From Cavia porcellus (taxonomy: Eukaryota > Chordata > Mammalia > Rodentia > Caviidae), in contig NW_026947485.1 of the NCBI RefSeq assembly GCF_034190915.1, positions 38,019,519-38,083,518 on the forward strand: a stretch of DNA of 64,000 nt, read 5' to 3'. The translations under genes were made by a program, and so were the position numbers. The notes beneath the pieces were generated by a model. It was not told the origin of the DNA and ran no database searches. It worked only from the letters and a program-made list of their open reading frames with translations. Positions 46,171 through 58,482 of the stretch are shown one piece after another (the first letter of the stretch is position 1; every line of letters starts with the position of its first letter).

Positions 46171-49100
46171 CCTCTGGGAGCCATCTGGCTGAGCACTAGT
46201 CCCCTGGGTGTCCACACACATCTACACAAGTGCCCCTACCCGGTGCTGTGCCACATTCAGCCATCTTAGTTTCACACAGACCACACTGACTGTGTTTCTG
46301 CCCAACGGTCCCTGTGGCCTCACGATGTGGGCTCCTTGAGGAACTACACATCCATGATCCTGTCTTTCATGGTTTTTGTCCTTCTTCCTTTCAGTCTTCT
46401 GAAAATTCTCTTGGAAACATCTGTCTCTGATTCTTCCACCACCTTCCCGAGTCACCTTCTTTAATCTTGTGCCCTCACACGTGCCTCCACACTGCCCACC
46501 CCATGCCCTCACACACGTGTCACCGGCAAGCTGACCCGCTGCTGGGCCTAAAGCTCCATCTTCCAGGGGCCCCTCCATCCCACCCTCTCTCCTTTTCCTC
46601 TGCCTACCTCAGCCTCATCCCTTCCTGAGCTCTCTTCAGTCGGGGCTCCACTCCCCTCTGCAGCGGCCTTCCCTTGCCCTGGACAGTGGCCAGCTCCCAG
46701 GCCAACCCTGTGCTCTCTCTTGCTCTGTGCCCTGCCATCTCTCTCTGCCTCACTCCTCCACTCCAGTCCTCAGCCCGCACCCAGGTCCATGGTGCTGCCC
46801 TGCCCTCGCTGACCTTCACAGGAAACCCCCACTCAGCCCTCAGCCTTCCAGGTGCCTCACTGTTCCTGGACTCCCAGTCGCCCTCAACCTGCTCTCACAC
46901 TCAGGAGTCTCAGGCTTCCATCTCCCCCCACTCACAGGCATCTCCTAGTCCCCTCCATCTCTGCCCCCGCCTCCATTCTCCTCCTTCCACCAGTGATTCT
47001 CACCCGAGGACCCACGACCCCCAGGAGGCCTGTCAGAACCATGTTCTGGCTGCATTTGCTGCTGTTCCTGCTGTCTGTGAGCAGAACACTGCTCCCCTCC
47101 CATGTCCTGATAGGCCTCCCTGGGGCCGTGCCCAAGCCCCCCAAGGTGGAACCCCCCCTCCCCCATCCTGGGGAAGAATCACTGCAGTGGATGCCACCTG
47201 TGCTCCCTGGCCTCACCCTCCCACTTCAGGCCTCCAGCTTTCCAGTGGTGGCCACCTGACATCCTCACTGGATGATCTCCGTATGTCCTCTCTGATGCAG
47301 ACCTTGCACTCTCATCCCTGGAGCCTCTCCCTGTTTACTACTCAGTACAAGAACTGACCAACCCACTACACCTGAAAGTTGTTCTTCCAAAGACCCGCAA
47401 ACCATGGAAGCGCTCTTCAGCCTGGGAACCATGAAAACAATGCAGCGCCTGTGCCTGTGTTTGTTCCAAGTGGTCTTCTGGGAGATTAGTATTGTCCCTT
47501 TTTCTTCTCTTCCTTCATTGCTCCTCCCATTTGTGATTCCTGCAGAGGTGTCCCTAAGGAAGGGCTCTTTGACCCTCCGATCTTTCCTCCTCCCTTACAA
47601 ACCAGCATTTTGGCCTTCCCTTTCCTTCTACCTCCCTTCCGTTATTCTCTTTCCTCTTAGGAGCGAAAGAGGTCCTGTGGTCTTCCCAACTTGACTCTTC
47701 ACTTTGCACACTAGACATGGCATGTTCCACCAACTCAGTTCCATAAAGTGCCTTCTCAATGCCTGGAACTAGGCTCATAGCCCCACCTCGATCTCCTATT
47801 TCCCAGGGTACCCACTGCCCGCCCTGACCCGAATCCTGTCCCAGACCCCATCCTAGCCACCCACCCTGCCCCATCGGATCCGTGGTAAAGAGCCTGGCCT
47901 AAAGTTTACACCTTGTAAGAACCCGCAAGTCTGTAGAGCCATGCCTTTCTCCTCCTCCACAGGCGTCCACCCCTTTTCTGCACTGCCCTTTCCTTCCCCT
48001 TCCCATGCTGAGCCTCGCACCCTAATGAACGCCCTAATGCTGATTCCCACTCTGGTGCCACCCTCCTCCCAGCTCCCCTGTTGGCCTCCAGCCTGTGTGC
48101 CCCCCACGGCACTCTCTGCTCTCCTTCCTTCCTGGCTGCCTCCTGCCACCCTGTCTGCCTTCCATAGGGGACTGCCCCTTGCCCCGTGTCTTCCTCTCAT
48201 ACCCACATCTTTCTGCTGCCTGTCCTTTTGCCACACGCTCCTTCTCACTCACCCATTGGCCTAGAGATGCCTCTCTGCCTCCTCTCCAGGGCCTTACTTC
48301 CCTCAACTACCTGAAGGCCGCCACGTCTTCACATTTGTGTGCCTCTGTTCTCCATGGGCTCTGTTCTCTAGCTGTGCCCGCTCTCTGCTCAAACTCTTTC
48401 TGGCCCTGTCCCAGCCTCACTTCTGTACCCATTCTTGGCCACTGGCTGGATCTTTCCCAGGCCCTCAGTTTCACATTTAGGACAACTTTTCCTTCATCTT
48501 TGTCCTGCCAGCCTTCTTCTTTTCTCTTCCCTTCCCATCAAACAAGCGGGCAGGAACCCTGCAGCCACTCCCACTCCCACACTCCTGCTCTTCTTTCTCC
48601 CCTCTGCTACTTGCATTTGCTCCGAGGCATGCTTCATATGTGAAGTGCATGCTGCCCACTGCACTCACAGGGTTATGGCCTCTGCACAGTTGTTCCTTGT
48701 TATGACTTTTCCATGCGACATTTCTTCTGTGCCTTAAATATGGTAAACATTCCTTTGCCCTCTGCTCCTCCTCTTGATCAAATCTCCCAAAACAGAAGGC
48801 TCCCACCCCTTCCCTACTCCCAGCCTCCTGGGTTTTGGATTACTCCTACCATGCCCATTTGCTAGGGACCTGCATTCTTACTTTAAATGCATACTGATCT
48901 ACTCAGTGGTTAGGGCTTTGTCCACCCAGCCTTCACGGTGTCCCTTGCAGTGTCTGCTGCACTGGACACTTCTCCCTTTCCGCATGCAAACACAGCTTCA
49001 GTGGCCATTGAGAACTGCCTGTTCCGCACTGGCTTCCCCAGCTGCTCCTCTGCCATTTGCAAGCAGCTCTCTCCATTCCCTTGACACGCACCCCTTGACT

Positions 49101-49248
49101 CATCCCCATGTCCCTGAGCTCTCATGGCAGTTCTATGTGCAAGAGCACTCTCAACCTGTTAACACCACTCAGTTTCCTCTGGCCTGCTTTCCTCTCCTCT
49201 GCTTAAGGAGGTGCAGTCACTGTCCCCCATCAGCCATGCTTTCAGCAT
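46171..49248 (+). repeat. Unit 16
   Basis: It has C at 278, GG at 743-744, G/A at 1227/1230, CC at 1741-1742, A at 2681 and G at 3041. The last two alleles match the end of unit 1 and start a shared block that continues into unit 17. Confidence 0.95.
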
Positions 49249-52200
49249 CCTCTGGGAGCCATCTGGCTGAGCACTAGTCCCCTGGGTGTCCACACACATC
49301 TACACAAGTCCCCCTACCCGGTGCTGTGCCACATTCAGCCATCTTAGTTTCACACAGACCACACTGACTGTGTTTCTGCCCAACGGTCCCTGTGGCCTCA
49401 GGATGTGGGCTCCTTGACGAACTACACATCCATGATCCTGTCTTTCATGGTTTTTTTCCTTCTTCCTTTCAGTCTTCTGAAAATTCTCTTGGAAACATCT
49501 GTCTCTGATTCTGCCACCACCTTCCCGAGTCACCTTCTTTAATCTTGTGCCCTCTCACGTGCCTCCACACTGCCCACCCCATGCCCTCACACACGTGTCA
49601 CCGGCAAGCTGACCCGCTGCTGGGCCTAAAGCTCCATCTTCCAGGGGCCCCTCCATCCCACCCTCTCTCCTTTTCCTCTGCCTACCTCAGCCTCATCCCT
49701 TCCTGAGCTCTCTTCAGTCGGGGCTCCACTCCCCTCTGCAGCGGCCTTCCCTTGCCCTGGACAGTGGCCAGCTCCCAGGCCAACCCTGTGCTCTCTCTTG
49801 CTCTGTGCCCTGCCATCTCTCTCTGCCTCACTCCTCCACTCCAGTCCTCAGCCCGCACCCAGGTCCATGGTGCTGCCCTGCCCTCGCTGACCTTCACAGG
49901 AAACCCCCACTCAGCCCTCAGCCTTCCAGGTGCCTCACTGTTCCTGGACTCCCAGTCGCCCTCAACCTGCTCTCACACTCAGGAGTCTCATGCTTCCATC
50001 TCCCCCCACTCACAGGCATCTCCTAGTCCCCTCCATCTCTGCCCCCGCCTCCATTCTCCTCCTTCCACCAGTGATTCTCACCCGAGGACCCACGACCCCC
50101 AGGAGGCCTGTCAGAACCATGTTCTGCCTGCATTTGCTGCTGTTCCTGCTGTCTGTGAGCAGAACACTGCTCCCCTCCCATGTCCTGATAGGCCTCCCTG
50201 GGGCCGTGCCCAAGCCCCCCAAGGTGGAACCCCCCCTCCCCCATCCTGGGGAAGAATCACTGCAGTGGATGCCACCTGTGCTCCCTGGCCTCACCCTCCC
50301 ACTTCAGGCCTCCAGCTTTCCAGTGGTGGCCACCTGACATCCTCACTGGATGATCTCCGTATGTCCTCTCTGATGCAGACCTTGCACTCTCATCCCTGGA
50401 GCCTCTCCCTGTTTACTACTCAGTACAAGAACTGACCAACCCACTACACCTGAAAGTTGTTCTTCCAAAGACCCGCAAACCATGGAAGCGCTCTTCAGCC
50501 TGGGAACCATGAAAACAATGCAGCGCCTGTGCCTGTGTTTGTTCCAAGTGGTCTTCTGGGAGATTAGTATTGTCCCTTTTTCTTCTCTTCCTTCATTGCT
50601 CCTCCCATTTGTGATTCCTGCAGAGGTGTCCCTAAGGAAGGGCTCTTTGACCCTCCGATCTTTCCTCCTCCCTTACAAACCAGCATTTTGGCCTTCCCTT
50701 TCCTTCTACCTCCCTTCCGTTATTCTCTTTCCTCTTAGGAGCGAAAGAGGTCCTGTGGTCTTCCCAACTTGACTCTTCACTTTGCACACTAGACATGGCA
50801 TGTTCCACCAACTCAGTTCCATAAAGTGCCTTCTCAATGCCTGGAACTAGGCTCATAGCCCCACCTCGATCTCCTATTTCCCAGGGTACCCACTGCCCGC
50901 CCTGACCCGAATCCTGTCCCAGACCCCATCCTAGCCACCCACCCTGCCCCATCGGATCCGTGGTAAAGAGCCTGGCCTAAAGTTTACACCTTGTAAGAAC
51001 CCGCAAGTCTGTAGAGCCATGCCTTTCTCCTCCTCCACAGGCGTCCACCCCTTTTCTGCACTGCCCTTTCCTTCCCCTTCCCATGCTGAGCCTCGCACCC
51101 TAATGAACGCCCTAATGCTGATTCCCACTCTGGTGCCACCCTCCTCCCAGCTCCCCTGTTGGCCTCCAGCCTGTGTGCCCCCCACGGCACTCTCTGCTCT
51201 CCTTCCTTCCTGGCTGCCTCCTGCCACCCTGTCTGCCTTCCATAGGGGACTGCCCCTTGCCCCGTGTCTTCCTCTCATACCCACATCTTTCTGCTGCCTG
51301 TCCTTTTGCCACACGCTCCTTCTCACTCACCCATTGGCCTAGAGATGCCTCTCTGCCTCCTCTCCAGGGCCTTACTTCCCTCAACTACCTGAAGGCCGCC
51401 ACGTCTTCACATTTGTGTGCCTCTGTTCTCCATGGGCTCTGTTCTCTAGCTGTGCCCGCTCTCTGCTCAAACTCTTTCTGGCCCTGTCCCAGCCTCACTT
51501 CTGTACCCATTCTTGGCCACTGGCTGGATCTTTCCCAGGCCCTCAGTTTCACATTTAGGACAACTTTTCCTTCATCTTTGTCCTGCCAGCCTTCTTCTTT
51601 TCTCTTCCCTTCCCATCAAACAAGCGGGCAGGAACCCTGCAGCCACTCCCACTCCCACACTCCTGCTCTTCTTTCTCCCCTCTGCTACTTGCATTTGCTC
51701 CGAGGCATGCTTCATATGTGAAGTGCATGCTGCCCACTGCACTCACAGGGTTATGGCCTCTGCACAGTTGTTCCTTGTTATGACTTTTCCATGCGACATT
51801 TCTTCTGTGCCTTAAATATGGTAAACATTCCTTTGCCCTCTGCTCCTCCTCTTGATCAAATCTCCCAAAACAGAAGGCTCCCACCCCTTCCCTACTCCCA
51901 GCCTCCTGGGTTTTGGATTACTCCTACCGTGCCCATTTGCTAGGGACCTGCATTCTTACTTTAAATGCATACTGATCTACTCAGTGGTTAGGGCTTTGTC
52001 CACCCAGCCTTCACGGTGTCCCTTGCAGTGTCTGCTGCACTGGACACTTCTCCCTTTCCGCATGCAAACACAGCTTCAGTGGCCATTGAGAACTGCCTGT
52101 TCCGCACTGGCTTCCCCAGCTGCTCCTCTGCCATTTGCAAGCAGCTCTCTCCATTCCCTTGACACGCACCCCTTGACTCATCCCCATGTCCCTGAGCTCT

Positions 52201-52326
52201 CATGGCAGTTCTATGTGCAAGAGCACTCTCAACCTGTTAACACCACTCAGTTTCCTCTGGCCTGCTTTCCTCTCCTCTGCTTAAGGAGATGCAGTCACTG
52301 TCCCCCATCAGCCATGCTTTCAGCAT
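49249..52326 (+). repeat. Unit 17, with the divergent front also seen in unit 2
   Basis: It shares with unit 2 the rare alleles C at 62, G at 153, C at 170, T at 208, G at 265, C at 278 and T at 307, but not the changes at 114, 201, 203 and 286. It has TG at 743-744, a private G to C at 879 (window 50127) and G/A at 1227/1230. Confidence 0.95.
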
Positions 52327-55300
52327 CCTCTGGGAGCCATCTGGCTGAGCACTAGTCCCCTGGGTGTCCACACACATCTACACAAGTGCCCCTACCCGGT
52401 GCTGTGCCACATTCAGCCATCTTAGTTTCACACAGACCACACTGACTGTGTTTCTGCCCAACGGTCCCTGTGGCCTCACGATGTGGGCTCCTTGAGGAAC
52501 TACACATCCATGATCCTGTCTTTCATGGTTTTTGTCCTTCTTCCTTTCAGTCTTCTGAAAATTCTCTTGGAAACATCTGTCTCTGATTCTTCCACCACCT
52601 TCCTGAGTCACCTTCTTTAATCTTGTGCCCTCACACGTGCCTCCACACTGCCCACCCCATGCCCTCACACACGTGTCACCGGCAAGCTGACCCGCTGCTG
52701 GGCCTAAAGCTCCATCTTCCAGGGGCCCCTCCATCCCACCCTCTCTCCTTTTCCTCTGCCTACCTCAGCCTCATCCCTTCCTGAGCTCTCTTCAGTCGGG
52801 GCTCCACTCCCCTCTGCAGCGGCCTTCCCTTGCCCTGGACAGTGGCCAGCTCCCAGGCCAACCCTGTGCTCTCTCTTGCTCTGTGCCCTGCCATCTCTCT
52901 CTGCCTCACTCCTCCACTCCAGTCCTCAGCCCGCACCCAGGTCCATGGTGCTGCCCTGCCCTCGCTGACCTTCACAGGAAACCCCCACTCAGCCCTCAGC
53001 CTTCCAGGTGCCTCACTGTTCCTGGACTCCCAGTCGTCCTCAACCTGCTCTCACACTCAGGAGTCTCAGGCTTCCATCTCCCCCCACTCACAGGCATCTC
53101 CTAGTCCCCTCCATCTCTGCCCCCGCCTCCATTCTCCTCTTTCCACCAGTGATTCTCACCCGAGGACCCACAACCCCCAGGAGGCCTGTCAGAACCATGT
53201 TCTGGCTGCATTTGCTGCTGTTCCTGCTGTCTGTGAGCAGAACACTGCTCCCCTCCCATGTCCTGATAGGCCTCCCTGGGGCCGTGCCCAAGCCCCCCAA
53301 GGTGGAACCCCCCCTCCCCCATCCTGGGGAAGAATCACTGCAGTGGATGCCACCTGTGCTCCCTGGCCTCACCCTCCCACTTCAGGCCTCCAGCTTTCCA
53401 GTGGTGGCCACCTGACATCCTCACTGGATGATCTCCGTATGTCCTCTCTGATGCAGACCTTGCACTCTCATCCCTGGAGCCTCTCCCTGTTTACTACTCA
53501 GTACAAGAACTGACCAACCCACTACACCTGAAAGTTGTTCTTCCAAAGACCCGCAAACCATGGAAGCGCTCTTCAGCCTGGGAACCATGAAAACAATGCA
53601 GCGCCTGTGCCTGTGTTTGTTCCAAGTGGTCTTCTGGGAGATTAGTATTGTCCCTTTTTCTTCTCTTCCTTCATTGCTCCTCCCATTTGTGATTCCTGCA
53701 GAGGTGTCCCTAAGGAAGGGCTCTTTGACCCTCCGATCTTTCCTCCTCCCTTACAAACCAGCATTTTGGCCTTCCCTTTCCTTCTACCTCCCTTCCGTTA
53801 TTCTCTTTCCTCTTAGGAGCGAAAGAGGTCCTGTGGTCTTCCCAACTTGACTCTTCACTTTGCACACTAGACATGGCATGTTCCACCAACTCAGTTCCAT
53901 AAAGTGCCTTCTCAATGCCTGGAACTAGGCTCATAGCCCCACCTCGATCTCCTATTTCCCAGGGTACCCACTGCCCGCCCTGACCCGAATCCTGTCCCAG
54001 ACCCCATCCTAGCCACCCACCCTGCCCCATCGGATCCGTGGTAAAGAGCCTGGCCTAAAGTTTACACCTTGTAAGAACCCGCAAGTCTGTAGAGCCATGC
54101 CTTTCTCCTCCTCCACAGGCGTCCACCCCTTTTCTGCACTGCCCTTTCCTTCCCCTTCCCATGCTGAGCCTCGCACCCTAATGAACGCCCTAATGCTGAT
54201 TCCCACTCTGGTGCCACCCTCCTCCCAGCTCCCCTGTTGGCCTCCAGCCTGTGTGCCCCCCACGGCACTCTCTGCTCTCCTTCCTTCCTGGCTGCCTCCT
54301 GCCACCCTGTCTGCCTTCCATAGGGGACTGCCCCTTGCCCCGTGTCTTCCTCTCATACCCACATCTTTCTGCTGCCTGTCCTTTTGCCACACGCTCCTTC
54401 TCACTCACCCATTGGCCTAGAGATGCCTCTCTGCCTCCTCTCCAGGGCCTTACTTCCCTCAACTACCTGAAGGCCGCCACGTCTTCACATTTGTGTGCCT
54501 CTGTTCTCCATGGGCTCTGTTCTCTAGCTGTGCCCGCTCTCTGCTCAAACTCTTTCTGGCCCTGTCCCAGCCTCACTTCTGTACCCATTCTTGGCCACTG
54601 GCTGGATCTTTCCCAGGCCCTCAGTTTCACATTTAGGACAACTTTTCCTTCATCTTTGTCCTGCCAGCCTTCTTCTTTTCTCTTCCCTTCCCATCAAACA
54701 AGCGGGCAGGAACCCTGCAGCCACTCCCACTCCCACACTCCTGCTCTTCTTTCTCCCCTCTGCTACTTGCATTTGCTCCGAGGCATGCTTCATATGTGAA
54801 GTGCATGCTGCCCACTGCACTCACAGGGTTATGGCCTCTGCACAGTTGTTCCTTGTTATGACTTTTCCATGCGACATTTCTTCTGTGCCTTAAATATGGT
54901 AAACATTCCTTTGCCCTCTGCTCCTCCTCTTGATCAAATCTCCCAAAACAGAAGGCTCCCACCCCTTCCCTACTCCCAGCCTCCTGGGTTTTAGATTACT
55001 CCTACCGTGCCCATTTGCTAGGGACCTGCATTCTTACTTTAAATGCATACTGATCTACTCAGTGGTTAGGGCTTTGTCCACCCAGCCTTCACGGTGTCCC
55101 TTGCAGTGTCTGCTGCACTGGACACTTCTCCCTTTCCGCATGCAAACACAGCTTCAGTGGCCATTGAGAACTGCCTGTTCCGCACTGGCTTCCCCAGCTG
55201 CTCCTCTGCCATTTGCAAGCAGCTCTCTCCATTCCCTTGACACGCACCCCTTGACTCATCCCCATGTCCCTGAGCTCTCATGGCAGTTCTATGTGCAAGA

Positions 55301-55404
55301 GCACTCTCAACCTGTTAACACCACTCAGTTTCCTCTGGCCTGCTTTCCTCTCCTCTGCTTAAGGAGATGCAGTCACTGTCCCCCATCAGCCATGCTTTCA
55401 GCAT
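52327..55404 (+). repeat. Unit 18
   Basis: It has T at 278 and GG at 743-744. Private changes are at 711, 814 and 846 (the last is a CpG to CpA change at window 53172). It has G/A at 1227/1230 and A at 2667, shared with unit 12. Confidence 0.95.
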
Positions 55405-58400
55405 CCTCTGGGAGCCATCTGGCTGAGCACTAGTCCCCTGGGTGTCCACACACATCTACACAAGTGCCCCTACCCGGTGCTGTGCCACATTCAGCCATCT
55501 TAGTTTCACACAGACCACACTGACTGTGTTTCTGCCCAACGGTCCCTGTGGCCTCACGATGTGGGCTCCTTGAGGAACTACACATCCATGATCCTGTCTT
55601 TCATGGTTTTTGTCCTTCTTCCTTTCAGTCTTCTGAAAATTCTCTTGGAAACATCTGTCTCTGATTCTTCCACCACCTTCCTGAGTCACCTTCTTTAATC
55701 TTGTGCCCTCACACGTGCCTCCACACTGCCCACACCATGCCCTCACACACGTGTCACCGGCAAGCTGACCCGCTGCTGGGCCTAAAGCTCCATCTTCCAG
55801 GGGCCCCTCCATCCCACCTTCTCTCCTTTTCCTCTGCCTACCTCAGCCTCATCCCTTCCTGAGCTCTCTTCAGTCGGGGCTCCCCTCCCCTCTGCAGCGG
55901 CCTTCCCTTGCCCTGGACAGTGGCCAGCTCCCAGGCCAACCCTGTGCTCTCTCTTGCTCTGTGCCCTGCCATCTCTCTCTGCCTCACTCCTCCACTCCAG
56001 TCCTCAGCCTGCACACAGGTCCATGGTGCTGCCCTGCCCTCGCTGACCTTCACAGGAAACCCCCACTCAGCCCTCAGCCTTCCTGGTGCCTCACTGTTCC
56101 TGGACTCCCAGTCGCCCTCAACCTGCTCTCACACTCAGGAGTCTCATGCTTCCATCTCCCCCCACTCACAGGCATCTCCTAGTCCCCTCCATCTCTGCCC
56201 CCGCCTCCATTCTCCTCCTTCCACCAGTGATTCTCACCCGAGGACCCACGACCCCCAGGAGGCCTGTCAGAACCATGTTCTGGCTGCATTTGCTGCTGTT
56301 CCTGCTGTCTGTGAGCAGAACACTGCTCCCCTCCCATGTCCTGATAGGCCTCCCTGGGGCCGTGCCCAAGCCCCCCAAGGTGGAACCCCCCCTCCCCCAT
56401 CCTGGGGAAGAATCACTGCAGTGGATGCCACCTGTGCTCCCTGGCCTCACCCTCCCACTTCAGGCCTCCAGCTTTCCAGTGGTGGCCACCTGACATCCTC
56501 ACTGGATGATCTCCGTATGTCCTCTCTGATGCAGACCTTGCACTCTCATCCCTGGAGCCTCTCCCTGTTTACTACTCAGTACAAGAACTGACCAACCCAC
56601 TACACCTGAAAGTTGTTCTTCCAAAGACCCGCAAACCATGGAAGCGCTCTTCAGCCTGGGAACCATGAAAACAATGCAGCGCCTGTGCCTGTGTTTGTTC
56701 CAAGTGGTCTTCTGGGAGATTAGTATTGTCCCTTTTTCTTCTCTTCCTTCATTGCTCCTCCCATTTGTGATTCCTGCAGAGGTGTCCCTAAGGAAGGGCT
56801 CTTTGACCCTCCGATCTTTCCTCCTCCCTTACAAACCAGCATTTTGGCCTTCCCTTTCCTTCTACCTCCCTTCCGTTATTCTCTTTCCTCTTAGGAGCGA
56901 AAGAGGTCCTGTGGTCTTCCCAACTTGACTCTTCACTTTGCACACTAGACATGGCATGTTCCACCAACTCAGTTCCATAAAGTGCCTTCTCAATGCCTGG
57001 AACTAGGCTCATAGCCCCACCTCGATCTCCTATTTCCCAGGGTACCCACTGCCCGCCCTGACCCGAATCCTGTCCCAGACCCCATCCTAGCCACCCACCC
57101 TGCCCCATCGGATCCGTGGTAAAGAGCCTGGCCTAAAGTTTACACCTTGTAAGAACCCGCAAGTCTGTAGAGCCATGCCTTTCTCCTCCTCCACAGGCGT
57201 CCACCCCTTTTCTGCACTGCCCTTTCCTTCCCCTTCCCATGCTGAGCCTCGCACCCTAATGAACGCCCTAATGCTGATTCCCACTCTGGTGCCACCCTCC
57301 TCCCAGCTCCCCTGTTGGCCTCCAGCCTGTGTGCCCCCCACGGCACTCTCTGCTCTCCTTCCTTCCTGGCTGCCTCCTGCCACCCTGTCTGCCTTCCACA
57401 GGGGACTGCCCCTTGCCCCGTGTCTTCCTCTCATACCCACATCTTTCTGCTGCCTGTCCTTTTGCCACACGCTCCTTTTCACTCACCCATTGGCCTAGAG
57501 ATGCCTCTCTGCCTCCTCTCCAGGGCCTTACTTCCCTCAACTACCTGAAGGCCGCCACGTCTTCACATTTGTGTGCCTCTGTTCTCCATGGGCTCTGTTC
57601 TCTAGCTGTGCCCGCTCTCTGCTCAAACTCTTTCTGGCCCTGTCCCAGCCTCACTTCTGTACCCATTCTTGGCCACTGGCTGGATCTTTCCCAGGCCCTC
57701 AGTTTCACATTTAGGACAACTTTTCCTTCATCTTTGTCCTGCCAGCCTTCTTCTTTTCTCTTCCCTTCCCATCAAACAAGCGGGCAGGAACCCTGCAGCC
57801 ACTCCCACTCCCACACTCCTGCTCTTCTTTCTCCCCTCTGCTACTTGCATTTGCTCCGAGGCATGCTTCATATGTGAAGTGCATGCTGCCCACTGCACTC
57901 ACAGGGTTATGGCCTCTGCACAGTTGTTCCTTGTTATGACTTTTCCATGCGACATTTCTTCTGTGCCTTAAATATGGTAAACATTCCTTTGCCCTCTGCT
58001 CCTCCTCTTGATCAAATCTCCCAAAACAGAAGGCTCCCACCCCTTCCCTACTCCCAGCCTCCTGGGTTTTGGATTACTCCTACCGTGCCCATTTGCTAGG
58101 GACCTGCATTCTTACTTTAAATGCATACTGATCTACTCAGTGGTTAGGGCTTTGTCCACCCAGCCTTCACGGTGTCCCTTGCAGTGTCTGCTGCACTGGA
58201 CACTTCTCCCTTTCCGCATGCAAACACAGCTTCAGTGGCCATTGAGAACTGCCTTTTCCGCACTGGCTTCCCCAGCTGCTCCTCTGCCATTTGCAAGCAG
58301 CTCTCTCCATTCCCTTGACACGCACCCCTTGACTCATCCCCATGTCCCTGAGCTCTCATGGCAGTTCTATGTGCAAGAGCACTCTCAACCTGTTAACACC

Positions 58401-58482
58401 ACTCAGTTTCCTCTGGCCTGCTTTCCTCTCCTCTGCTTAAGGAGATGCAGTCACTGTCCCCCATCAGCCATGCTTTCAGCAT
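55405..58482 (+). repeat. Unit 19, first of a divergent trio
   Basis: It shares A at 330, C at 480 and T at 606 with units 20 and 21 only. Private changes are at 415, 611, 680 and 2851. It also has C at 1995 (shared with unit 15) and T at 2074 (a haplotype A allele), and TG at 743-744. Confidence 0.95.
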